From Neurospora intermedia (lineage: Eukaryota; Ascomycota; Sordariomycetes; Sordariales; Sordariaceae): a DNA stretch of 64,000 bases. The stretch is taken from positions 2,294,001 to 2,358,000 of the forward strand of contig BTPP01000005.1 of NCBI GenBank assembly GCA_037102815.1, read 5' to 3'. Of this stretch, positions 1 through 10,293 are shown piece by piece. A model generated the notes under the pieces. That model had not been told where the DNA came from. It did not search any database and saw only the letters and a program-made list of their open reading frames with translations. The translations under genes and the position numbers were made by a program. Each line of letters begins with the position of its first letter. The first letter of the stretch is position 1.

Positions 1-1434
1 GTGCTATCACTGTCCTCCACCGGTGATGGTCTTGCCAGGCAGAAGGGTTCGAACTCCAACCACATCTATGTCGTCCCCTTTACTGTCCCCGGCGACGTTG
101 TCAAGGCCCGCGTCTACCGCCATGTACCGCAAGACGGCTATTCGCATGCTGATTTCCTGGAGGTCCTCACCCCTTCGCCTCTCCGCGACGACAGCCGCAT
201 CCAGTGCAAGTACTTCGCCAAGTGCTCCGGCTGCCAGTTCCAGATGCTCGACTACTCGGAGCAGCTCAAGCACAAGCGCAGCATCGTGGTCAAGGCCTAC
301 AAGAACTTCTCCAACCTCTCTCCCGAGCTTGTTCCCGAGATTCTCGACACCATCGGCTCCCCTCTCCAGTACGGCTACCGCACCAAGCTGACCCCCCACT
401 TCGACGGGCCCCCTGGCGGCAACCGCCGCGGCTTCAAGAAGCCCATGGAGGAGATGCCCCCCATCGGTTTCACCCCCAAGGGTCTGCGCAAGGTGATGGA
501 CATTGAGGACTGCCCGATCGCCACGGACGCCGTCCGCGCCGGACTCAAGGCCGAGCGCGAGCGCATGTCCAAGGAATTCGCCTCCTACACCCGCGGCGCC
601 ACCATCTTGCTTCGCGAGAGCACCAAGCGCGTGCCCAAGCCCGCCGCCGACGGCTCGGAAATCGCCGTTCCCGATCTCAAGCCCGGCGTGCTCTCCACGC
701 CCATCGCCACCCCCGCCGCCGACGGCAGCTACACCGACTTCAAGACGTGCATCACCGACAACAACGCCACCTCAACCGAGTACATCGACTCCTTCATCTT
801 CCAGAACCCGGCCGGCTCCTTCTTCCAAAACAACAACTCCATCCTCTCCCCCTTCACCGACCACATCCGCCAACACATCCTCCCGCCCTCGCTGCCCGAA
901 GGCGCCAAGCCCATCAAGAACCTAATAGACGCCTATTCGGGCTCGGGCCTCTTCACCATCACCCAATCCTCCCTGTTCCCGGGCGGTTCCATCGGCATCG
1001 ACATCGCCGACAAGTCCATTGACTTTGCGCGGCGCAACGCCCGCCTGAACGGGCTGGACGAGTCGCAGTGCAAGTTCATCGCGGCCGACGCGCCCAAGCT
1101 GTTCGAGTCCGTTGCGCAACTCGACGCGGACGAGACCGTGGTGGTGTTGGATCCGCCTCGCAAGGGGTGCGATGCTAGCTTTTTGCGGCAGCTGATGCAG
1201 TTCGCGCCGAGGAGGGTGGTGTACGTCAGTTGCAACGTGCACACGCAGGCGCGCGATGTCGGCGTGTTGGTCAGGGGCCGCGTGGGGGATACGTTTGGGG
1301 AAGCGTTTGTGGATCCGACGGAGGGGGAGAAGAAGATGAGTCGCTATGTGATTGAGAGCATTCGCGGGTTTGATTTCTTCCCGCAGACGGGGCATGTGGA
1401 GGGCGTGGCGATTTTGAATCGGGTTGATGAGTAG
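1..1434 (+). CDS. trm2: tRNA (uracil-5-)-methyltransferase, 5'-truncated
   Basis: C-terminal 477 codons of a class I SAM-dependent RNA m5U methyltransferase of the TrmA/RumA/Trm2 family, which makes m5U54 (ribothymidine) in the tRNA T-loop. The frame is already open at base 1, so the true start lies outside the window. Visible elements in order are a TRAM-like beta-barrel region (about residues 1-55), a cysteine cluster CKYFAKCSGC (about 69-78) resembling the family's Fe-S ligands, the SAM-binding motif DAYSGSGLF (about 310), DPPRKGCD (about 384), and VVYVSCN with the probable catalytic Cys at about 411. No intron is visible in this part. The next gene is convergent. The family assignment is firm; the exact tRNA position is inferred from the Trm2 family. 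Confidence 0.93.
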   Translation: MLSLSSTGDGLARQKGSNSNHIYVVPFTVPGDVVKARVYRHVPQDGYSHADFLEVLTPSPLRDDSRIQCKYFAKCSGCQFQMLDYSEQLKHKRSIVVKAYKNFSNLSPELVPEILDTIGSPLQYGYRTKLTPHFDGPPGGNRRGFKKPMEEMPPIGFTPKGLRKVMDIEDCPIATDAVRAGLKAERERMSKEFASYTRGATILLRESTKRVPKPAADGSEIAVPDLKPGVLSTPIATPAADGSYTDFKTCITDNNATSTEYIDSFIFQNPAGSFFQNNNSILSPFTDHIRQHILPPSLPEGAKPIKNLIDAYSGSGLFTITQSSLFPGGSIGIDIADKSIDFARRNARLNGLDESQCKFIAADAPKLFESVAQLDADETVVVLDPPRKGCDASFLRQLMQFAPRRVVYVSCNVHTQARDVGVLVRGRVGDTFGEAFVDPTEGEKKMSRYVIESIRGFDFFPQTGHVEGVAILNRVDE

Positions 1435-2245
1435 AGAGTAGTTGTGGGTGATGAATACAAGTAAAAGACGAAAAGAGGCTTTGGAACGAGATGCCGCTTA
1501 CTGATCTTGGGATATTAAAATGGGTGATCTGTGGCTTTTGTGTGGTTACTATATAGATACGGTGCTTAAAATTCATACCCTTGAGAGACCATCCATCATT
1601 TTGTCTCTCTAGATGATCAATTTGCGGATGAACTCTTATTGCTATCATCAGGTTTGTCACGTCAAGGGGAGGAATATGGTCATGGTCAAGGAGTGCAAAC
1701 GATAAGTAAAGGCGTTGTTGAAAACAGGCTACCGCCTCGCAACGAGCGCACTACCAGCTACTCGATATAGAGGCATCACTAGAAAGCGGCTGAGGTCCTC
1801 TTTGCCGGTATCACATTTCTTCCAGGTTGATGTTGAGGCAATAGTCATTCTACAAGATCCTTCACTAATCACTACACTAGGGTTACCACTGCCGTCGACT
1901 TACTTTCTCTGCCTCCTTTGCATTATTCACCTTAACTCTAACTCCATCCCTTTCTCACCACACCCCTCAAGGAAACATATCAAAGCTTTAACCGCTCGAT
2001 TCCGAGCGCCTACAGACCAGGAACAGCAAAAGACTTAACATCAGCTATGCTATGACCACCACCAGCAGCAATAGCATCAGAAGCAGAAAACAATTTGGCG
2101 GAACATCATAATGACCTTTCAGATTATTACAACATGCGCTATCAATCGGTTTAACTCTATAGCATCTTCTTGATGACCTGATTTTACTTGCAGAAATGAC
2201 AACCGCCGACTAAACAGCCAGCGCTCTGACGTGCCGGTGCCTCAT
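1435..2245. other. intergenic, convergent 3' ends
   Basis: About 0.8 kb between the convergent trm2 and GH72 genes. It probably holds both 3' UTRs. Short open frames here lack family features, and I see no RNA gene or repeat. Confidence 0.6.
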
Positions 2246-3909
2246 CTACAAGGCGAGACCGGCGAAGATGGCAAAGGCACCCATGGCCATGGCGGGCACG
2301 GTCATAGCAACGGCGCTGCCGGCGGCGCCGCTGGTGTTCTTGGCGTCGGATGTAGCCTCCGAGCTGGAGCCCGAGGTGGTGGAGTTGCCGGAGGAGGAGG
2401 TGACGCTGCCAGAGGACTGGATCTTGGCATCGTTGGTACCGGGAGCTGTTGTGATTTTGTTAGTTAAAGTTTTCCTTGGTACTGAAAGAAGGAGAAGAAA
2501 TACGTACAGTTGCTCTCGTCGTTGCTGAGGGGCTTGACGGCCAAGTCGGAGATGACGCTACCATCGGCGTTCTTGACAGTGTACTTGGACTTGAAGTTGG
2601 TAACCTCAATGAGCTTGCCGCTGGGCTTGGGGCTAACACCATTGGCGAGGATCTTGGGCACGTTGGGAGGCATGGCGGGGAGGGTAAAGTTGCCGTCAAA
2701 GTCCTTGGACTGGATCAACTTCGAGTCGCACTTGGGGGGCTTGGGGCCGGAACCGTCCTTGGCGGACTTGACGCCCTGAATCTTCTTCCAGTCGAGCTTG
2801 GCGAACTGATCCTTGAGGGTGTAGAAGTCCTTGAGGAGGGTGACGGACTGGTCCTTGGTGTTGACGCTGACGAGACCGTAGCTGTTCTCCTCCTCGGTGT
2901 ACTCGTAGACGATACCACCAGAGAAAACTTCGCTGAAATCCTTGCCGTAGATGGCGCCAACCTCGGTGAACATACGGGGCTTCACCTCGTTGCAGCCATA
3001 CTCGGAGTAGAAGACGGGGACGGAGGTGTTGCTGAAGCCCTCGACGAGGTCGACGTAGCCGGACTTTTGCATGTCACTGTCGCCGCACCAGGAGTAGCTG
3101 TTGAGGGCGAAGATGTCGGCGCGGCTAGGGTCGTCGGACTTGCCGTCCTCGGCGCAGGTGAAGTACTCGAAGCTGTCGAAGAGAACGTCACGAACATCGG
3201 CGGCCGAGTAGCCGACGGGGATCTTGCGGTCGCAGTGCTTGGCGACGTAGTTCTTGATATCGCGGGTGACGGCCCTCATGTAAGGGGGGACCTGGCCGGC
3301 GGAAGAAGCGTCGTTGATGACCTCGTTTCCGGAGAAGAAGGCAAGGGTGTTGTCGTAGTTCTTGAAGGCCTCGACAACGGCGAAGGTGCGGTTGACGTAG
3401 GTGTCATAGTACGACTCCCAGGGGTTGTAGTTCTGCAGGGAGCCGGCAACCTGGGGAGAGTTGACGTCGAGGATCATGTAGATACCGGCGGCGTTGAAGA
3501 TGCTGGCGCACTCGTCGTGGTTGACATCCGGGTTCAAGTTATAAACACGAATGGTGTTCACGCCGAGAATCTGGAGAATGGCAGCGTCACGGCGGCAGAT
3601 GTCGCCATCGCTGAGGGGGTCCTTGCCGAGGGCGGCATTGTAGCCAGCAGAGCCACCGGGCTGGTAGGCGACACCGACGATCTGGAAGATGTTGTCGTTG
3701 GGGTCGACGAAGAACTGGTTCTTGACCGTCAAGGGCTTGACGGCGGCAGCGAGGGTCGCGCTGAGCGCGATAAGAGTCGATTGGATCTACAGTCACATGT
3801 AGCGTCAGTCATTGCGCTCACATGCGTGCCACTGTGATGTACATGCTACTGCAGTACAACTGCATATAGCATGGCCGAAGAGGCTGCGCCGGCGCATACT
3901 TACAAGCAT
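2246..3909 (-). CDS. GPI-anchored GH72 beta-1,3-glucanosyltransferase (Gel/Gas family)
   Basis: Cell-wall enzyme that cuts beta-1,3-glucan and transfers the fragment to another chain, elongating the wall glucan. Exons by eye: 3909-3904 (only ATG CTT), 3786-2508 and 2445-2246, giving 494 residues. The first intron runs GTAAGT to CTGTAG with CTGAC near its end; the second runs GTACGT to ACAG with CTAAC. Joining the 6-nt first exon restores a good signal peptide (MLIQSTLIALSATLAAA). The GH72 domain spans about residues 22-340, with the acid/base Glu in FFSGNEVIND (about E157) and the nucleophile in PVFYSEYGCNE (about E264). A Ser/Thr-rich stretch and a hydrophobic C-terminus (ending AIFAGLAL) indicate a GPI anchor. 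No CBM43 cysteine module is seen, so it is a short Gel1/Gel4-like type. Which gel paralogue it is cannot be decided here. Confidence 0.93.
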
Positions 3910-5820
3910 GGCAATATGTAGTATGATGGGTCTGGAAATTCCGCAGCTACTGGATTTGCAAGTCGAGATGACCGAGTTCGGTTGTTGATTGACAAAGAGC
4001 GAGTTGTTGCTCTGGTGATCAGCCCAAATACTAGTAGTAGTAGATCGAAGGGCAACGAAGACTCGAAATGAGAAAACGGCGGTCGGCAGGAAATCACAAC
4101 AAAGCTGTCTAAAGGAGCGACAAGAAGAAAGAGCGGAGCCTCAGATCAGGCAAATCGGACGAACGAGTGTCAGGAATTAAAGAAGGTGCAGAATGCGACT
4201 CCAACAAGACGCCAAAGTCGATGCGTTGTACACGGAAAAGACGGGGACGAAATAGAAAGGAAAGAGAGGAAAGCAAGGAAGAAAAGGGAGATTCCAAGGC
4301 GCAAGTTGGAACAGGGCCAAGATACCAGGGGCGGCACACCCCAAGCCGAACACGGGCAACACAAGTGAAAGTGTCATGGTGATTTCGGCGTGGTTGGGAA
4401 GGCCCATGGGGGGCACCGCTCCACACGAGCGAGCTAGCGAGGTTAGCCAAGTGTCAGGGTAGAGGTACGGTAGGTATTGGATACCCTCTCCCCTGCCGCG
4501 CAGGACTGTGGCACCTGAAGTAGCTAGTTCATAACTCCCCTTGATTACTGCTTCACCCAATTGCAGTCTTAGTCGGCCGTTTATCACCATTTCTTTGGAA
4601 ACAACACGGGGGCACCCTTTGTTCTGGGCGTTCTTGTGAACAGTGTCGCGCTAATCTGAGAAGGATCAAGTCATCTTCCGTTGCAACCTCCTCCCATTTA
4701 TTTGCGGATCCAATCCTCTCTCCACATTCTTCAGTTGTATTATGTAGGTGAAATGTATCAATGCCAAATACCTAGCGGTACCTACATACTTCAAAAAGCC
4801 AAGTGTGGTTCCTGAAGTTACATATTTTGACGGCTTCATGGAGCAGGAATAAGGCTGTTGGGTTACTGACGATCGCCGGCATGCTAGAGGTACCTTTGTC
4901 TGAGATTAAATGTGATTTCCATCGTCTCCATATTTATTTTACAACTCGTACTATCCCTGCACGACGATGGGATGACACAGGGACACTCCCGCGCCGCCTC
5001 TGTTTGAGATTAGGTGCTGTTTAAGATCTTGGCCACGACCTGTCAAAACGGCTGTGAGGAAGTTATGAGAGCTTCTATTGTTTCTCATGCCACACACATG
5101 ATTTTTGTGTCACTTATGTTGTCACAGGAAATGTCACAGGGAACAACACCCGAACTCTCACGGGAGATGTGCACAGGCGGCAGGAGCTCTGATGCAGGCA
5201 CACAGAACCGCTGCTGTCTATTCGCACGGACAGGCACATAACTTAAGTAGGTATGTACCTGAGTGGCAATGACGATTTGTAAATTTCTCGGTAGCAGCTG
5301 GCTTCGATATCTTTTCATCGCATCTATGATCTGGAATTTGCCTCCCTCACTGCTTCCAGTATCAGGTGCCGCTGTTGAACATCTGAACATGATGACAAAG
5401 CAACCATTCAGCGTCCGGATGACCTCCTGTTCTGGAAGCTGCATAGAACATTCCTTTCCAACGAACTAGTGCCGTGCGCATCGCCAACCGCTACACTACT
5501 GGATTGATTACGAAGCAACGTCAAGCTGGTATAACCTGAACTCATCGGCATTGATGCCATCAACTTGCACCTGACAACAAACTTCAAACCTCTCACGCAG
5601 TTGCAAATAATACAAACCATAATCCCTTTCGATTCATACTTCCTTGCATTGGTCTTGGAGTTTTGGGTACACAGCTATCAAAAACACTCATTACAATTAC
5701 GACCTTTAAATAAGATCTCATCTATATCAGCTGTTCTAATCTTCCAACTCAGCTATCAAGATCGAGGGCGGAAATACTCAAAACTGCGCAACTTTTATCG
5801 AGTAATCCATAATAATCATA
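3910..5820. promoter_or_regulatory. divergent intergenic region, GH72 gene / WLM protease gene
   Basis: About 1.9 kb upstream of two divergent genes, so it should contain both promoters and 5' UTRs. Open frames on both strands (for example 4177-4590 and 5085-5444) have no family signature and look random. No tRNA, rRNA or clear transposon sequence was seen. Confidence 0.5.
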
Positions 5821-7026
5821 ATGAACGATTCGGAACAAAAGGCGCAGCCAAAAGGCGCACCGCTGCCACTCTCATCAGAGGCCAGCACAGCATACATCAA
5901 CGATGGCGAACACTTTGAATTGACAATCAAGTTCGCCCCCGAGAAACACTCCCAAAGTTGGCTGTTTAAAGACGACACCACTTTCGAGGACATTCTCATG
6001 GCCCTTAGCCACCAATGGCCTGAGTACGACTTTCTGAAATCCAAAGCTATCGTCGAGAAGCGCCAGTCATCATCATCAAAAACCAAATCACTCCTGAAGA
6101 CTCCAGACGACGATGCCCTCCCCATGCAGCTCTACGCCGGCAACTTCCTCCGCTTCATGGCCCCCAAGAAATCAGCCCTCGAATCCCTCCACGCTGCCTC
6201 CGCCTCGATCGCCAAGCGCGAAGCAGCCCTCCAAGCCCAGCGGCGCATGGCTTACAAAGGCCGACCAGCGGCTCCAACAACAAGTAGCCAACGACCCGGT
6301 GCCGGTGGGATCCACACCATCAACGGTTCAACAGATTCAGACACCCGCTTCACCTTCCAAACCATCCGGCCCCTCCCCCACCTCCCCAACCCCTCCCGGA
6401 GCCTTTCCTTCCTCAACCGGCTCGCCTCGGACCCCGGCATCCGCGCCGCCATGCGCTTGCACCAGTTCACCGTCGGCTTGTTGACAGAGATGGACCCGGG
6501 GCAGTATACCGCTTCCAACCACGAGGGTACCACCCGCATCTTGGGACTGAACCGCAACAAAGGGGAGGTGATCGAACTGAGACTACGAACGGACGCGTAC
6601 GATGGGTACAGAGATTACAAGACGATCCGCAAGACGCTGTGTCATGAGTTGGCGCACAATGTGCACGGGGATCACGATAGGCAGTTTTGGGATTTGTGCA
6701 AGCAGATTGAGAGGGAGGTGGAGAGGGCAGATTATACCAAAAGCGGGAGGGTGGTGGGTGGGGAGGAGTACGAGTATGGGCCTGGGCCTGTGAACGAGTC
6801 GCCAGATGAGGACGAGGAAGAGGAAGGTATGGTGATGGATCATGGAGGTTGGACAGGCGGGACGTATGTGTTGGGTGCTAGTGATGCGGTGCCGTCGTCT
6901 TCTACGTCGGCTGAATCGGCTGGGTTGACTCGGAGGGAGATCTTGGCGAAGGCAGCGGAGGAGAGGATGAAGAAAGCGAGCGGTTCGAAGCAGGGTGGTG
7001 GGAAGGAGGATGGGGGCCGCGGATAA
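5821..7026 (+). CDS. ubiquitin-like/WLM-domain metalloprotease (Wss1-related)
   Basis: 401 residues, no intron needed. The N-terminal part (about 30-85, containing LTIKFAPEKHS) looks like a ubiquitin-like fold. A WLM (Wss1p-like metalloprotease) domain follows at about 180-300, with zinc motif HELAHNVHGDHD: ligands H275, H279 and H285, catalytic E276. The C-terminus is acidic, then rich in Ser, Gly and Lys. UBL-plus-WLM proteins are known in fungi and plants; the related Wss1/SPRTN proteases remove DNA-protein crosslinks and act with SUMO/ubiquitin and Cdc48. Function of this protein is inferred from that family. The start is the first ATG, preceded by an AT-rich leader with CATAATCATAATG. 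The assignment to WLM is firm; the precise orthologue is not. Confidence 0.9.
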   Translation: MNDSEQKAQPKGAPLPLSSEASTAYINDGEHFELTIKFAPEKHSQSWLFKDDTTFEDILMALSHQWPEYDFLKSKAIVEKRQSSSSKTKSLLKTPDDDALPMQLYAGNFLRFMAPKKSALESLHAASASIAKREAALQAQRRMAYKGRPAAPTTSSQRPGAGGIHTINGSTDSDTRFTFQTIRPLPHLPNPSRSLSFLNRLASDPGIRAAMRLHQFTVGLLTEMDPGQYTASNHEGTTRILGLNRNKGEVIELRLRTDAYDGYRDYKTIRKTLCHELAHNVHGDHDRQFWDLCKQIEREVERADYTKSGRVVGGEEYEYGPGPVNESPDEDEEEEGMVMDHGGWTGGTYVLGASDAVPSSSTSAESAGLTRREILAKAAEERMKKASGSKQGGGKEDGGRG

Positions 7027-8171
7027 AGAGGAGAGCTATGCTACAAGCACGATGACCAGGCTCTTTTGGCTTTTGTGGGCATTATTATCATGAGTAGCGT
7101 TTTGGATTTCGCATAGCGTTTCAGGTATATGATTACCCCTATAGGATGATACCATGCATATAATTTTCATGATATTCACGACGTCAACTATTTTTCCCTT
7201 TTTCCCGATGCGGTGCACCTTTTGCCTGTGTGTGTATGTGTGACACATCCTCAAGGGCCCATGGCAATCACATGGGTTAACTAGAGGTACCTACGCTCTT
7301 GAACTTTGAGTGGAACTTTGAGTGCTTGACTACTACAAACATCCCCGCGAAATAGGCCGGCCAGAGAAATACATCATTTGGCATGATTCAACAACGGTCA
7401 CCTGAGCATCAGTAGTGTATTGAGACATTCAGACATGTTGACGACCAAGGCGGAAGTCTTCGACGCTCAAATTACCTTGCTGCCCTAAACACCCCGCATG
7501 CTATACTATAGAACTACGCTACGAGCTCGTATTGTGTATCTCCTTGCCAAGCAAGCCAATTCAAGGATGAATACGGCCACAGGCACTAAGGCAGAAGCCT
7601 CGTATTCCGGTCCGCTTTCCCCTGAATAACATCGTGGTCTCCAGGATTTCTAGGTAGTCAAATTGGTGCGGGTCGTCGAGGGCACTGATATCGTATAATT
7701 CTCTTATTGCTCGTGTACTTCACCGTTCTATAACTCAAGAGTAGCGAGAGGGAAGGTAGCAGGCTCTCGAACATCGCCCATTAAACCCAGGCAACGAGAC
7801 TCGCTAACTCAGCATCACTCGGCGCACAGGGTGAACACCATTAGACATGCCGAGAAACTAGTATTGTGAATTCAAGTAAATACGTTTCGTACTTAGCTAA
7901 GCGAGCCTCAACAAGATACACATCACCACCTTACAACCAACGCTTCATGGGTAATTAGCTGAGGTCAATGACACCATATCATCTTCACATGCCGACCTTT
8001 CATCTGAGATAAGCTTTTGTGTACAACTTTCCATGCGACTTCTCGCTCTATTGGGATCTTCTGTCATGTCCGCATTAAATGCACCAGGATAAAATGAACC
8101 AAACCCGCTCCCCGTTCCCTGACCAGAAATGAAATATTTATAATACCATGTGCGCCACACCCATCAGCCTT
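7027..8171. other. intergenic, convergent 3' ends
   Basis: About 1.1 kb between the convergent WLM gene and acl2. It presumably holds both 3' UTRs. I found no coding region, RNA gene or clear repeat. Confidence 0.5.
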
Positions 8172-10293
8172 TTAAGCCTGGAACTCCACCGCACCGCTCT
8201 CCTCCCACTTGCCAGGGACCAATGCCAGAGGCACGATACCACTGACGTGCATCTCGGGGCCAAAGATCTTGGCGTTGAGTCCGAGCTCTTGTGTCGCAGC
8301 CTTGAGGTTCTTGAGACCCTCCTGGTAGTTGGGACCGGCACGACGGACCCAGATCTGAGTGTTGTGCTCGATGAGAGCCTTGCCATACTCCCTAAGAGCC
8401 TTGATGACACCCTTGAAAGTGCTAGCGACGTTGGTGAAGTTGGCAATACCACCACCGATGAAAAGGACCTTACCCTTCTCAGTCACAGGAGCACGGAGCA
8501 TGAGGTCGAGAACAGTGCGAGCGTAGTGGTAGGTCTGAGACTCGGTGGGAGCACCAGAGTACTCACCGTAGTTGGCAAGCTCATCAGCAAAACCAGCCGA
8601 GGCAATGGCATCGGCGTAGACCACGGAGGCACCACCACCAGCGACGAGAGTCCAGATACGGCCATTGGGGTTCAGGACAGTAAGCTTGAGCGAGGCACCA
8701 GTCTTGGCATCAAGCTCAGCAATGTAAGCTTCCTCCTTGGAGAGCTCACGGCCGAAGGGAGCGGGGAACTCAATGGGCGGGCCGGCATCGATGTTGACAC
8801 CGGTGTTAGAGCTCTGAGCAACAATGCCCAAGGCAGCAGGAGAGCGGGCAATAGCCCACTTGTTGCCGCACTCGAAGTCGGCCGTTTGGTCGAGCTTAGC
8901 AGCAAGATCGAGGAAGTGAACCTCGGCAGAGGTGGCATCCTCGTTGGGAATCACAACCAAGGGGTTGATCTCGAGGTAGGTGAACTGGCAGTCCACATAG
9001 ACGGCATAGAGACGAGTAACTGCGAGAGGCTGTTAGTACTAATGATCGAGTCATGCATCCGCCAACCCCGGATGGTTATCAGTGTGGACTCTTGACGCCA
9101 CAGGGTACCACCAACACTGGCCGGTTAAGCTTGATTTGACAGGTAAAACTTACTGAAGTCAACAAGGACATTGTGAATGCCCTTGGGAACATGCTTGAGC
9201 AGTGTGCTCGCAAGCTCCTCGTTGGAAGGATATTGTGAAAGGTCGACGGGGATCAGGATCTTCTCGGCCTTCGCATCGACGTCACCGACATCAACACCAC
9301 CCTCGTGGTAGAAGAGAATCCAGTCACCCTACATGATGTGCAATTAGCTTCCGCAACTTTAAATAAAGTTTGGCATTTCTTTTGGGGAACCACGTGTCGT
9401 GATGGGGTTTGGGTAGGGGTTGAGGGGGGGTTGTGGTGGTGAGGATCGCAAAGGGGGCGGTGGGTGTGTCCCGCTCCACATGAATTGGGTTTAGCCTCCG
9501 TTCGTCCGTAGACTGGCAGGGGCAACACAAGTCATGCACACGACTCAAAATGTGCTTCTCATCCCCAATTTTCTCAACCTCCCCCCTAAATCTTCTTTTT
9601 CTCTTTTTCCCAAGTATATGAAAACTGAGGCCCACTGCCTCACGAATTTGTTTCGACTTGAATCGGGATGCGGACATCGGACCTCTTGGGCTTGGCGACA
9701 CCGTCCTTCGGATGCACTTGCATGTGGGGCCTTTCTGATGATTCGACGAATTGCCATGACGACTGGAAAAAGCGACAACACTTACATCACGAACGGAGTT
9801 GATCTGTTTCACGTTAGCATGCAGTTCATTTGTGGAAGATCTTGGCCAACTCAGCAATGGGACGACTTACGTTGATATAATACTCGGTTTCCTGGGGGTG
9901 GGGCACGAACGGCTCAACAAGGAACTGGCGAAGGACGCCCTCTGTGTGCTCGACCTTCTGAGGCTTACCGGCGCGCTCAGCAATCCAGGCCTTGGCCTCA
10001 GCCCAGGTCTTGTTAAGAGCAAGGAGACCGCTCTTGCCACGGCGCTTGATCAACTGATCGGGCTTGGCGACGAAGCGGGCGCCCTCCTGGAGGAGCCAAG
10101 GGTAGGTGACCTCAGCCTGGCTGAGAACACCGTTCACATCGGCATCCTCGGCGAAGTGGAGGGAAGCAAGTCTGGGAGGAGGGTTGTGCTTGGTCGGGTT
10201 TGGTAGCGTGCTGGGCTTGATGACGGGGGCACGGGTGAGATGGTAGTTGAGGATGGCCTTGCCGTCGGCCTCGAGGATGCTCTTCGCAGACAT
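8172..10293 (-). CDS. acl2: ATP-citrate lyase subunit 2 (ATP-grasp/CoA-binding half)
   Basis: Cytosolic ATP-citrate lyase, smaller subunit, matching the N-terminal half of the animal enzyme. With subunit 1 it converts citrate and CoA to acetyl-CoA and oxaloacetate at the cost of ATP, feeding lipid and sterol synthesis and histone acetylation. Exons by eye: 10293-9871, 9803-9786 (18 nt), 9328-9154 and 9019-8172, giving 487 residues, the usual subunit length. The 18-nt exon codes INSVRD and joins YYIN to [16 protein letters not shown] in phase 0, completing a conserved ATP-grasp segment. Later parts include [24 protein letters not shown] and [12 protein letters not shown], typical of succinyl-CoA-synthetase-beta-like and citrate-binding regions. 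Intron 2 is long (457 nt). A 5' UTR intron (10498-10333, GTAAGG to CATAG with GCTAAC) is likely. It is divergent from acl1. Confidence 0.95.
9329..9785 (-). other. long intron 2 of acl2
   Basis: 457-nt intron between the 18-nt exon and exon 3, with donor GTAAGT and acceptor CATGTAG. It is several times longer than the other coding introns of this gene (67 and 134 nt). Open frames within it do not resemble any family. Confidence 0.75.

Noticed and set aside
2476-3837. 453-codon plus-strand open frame
   Set aside because: It lies antisense to the GH72 exons and is Val/Gly/Asp/Leu-rich in the way shadow frames of GC3-rich genes are.
8148-9095. 315-codon plus-strand open frame
   Set aside because: Antisense shadow of the acl2 last exon.
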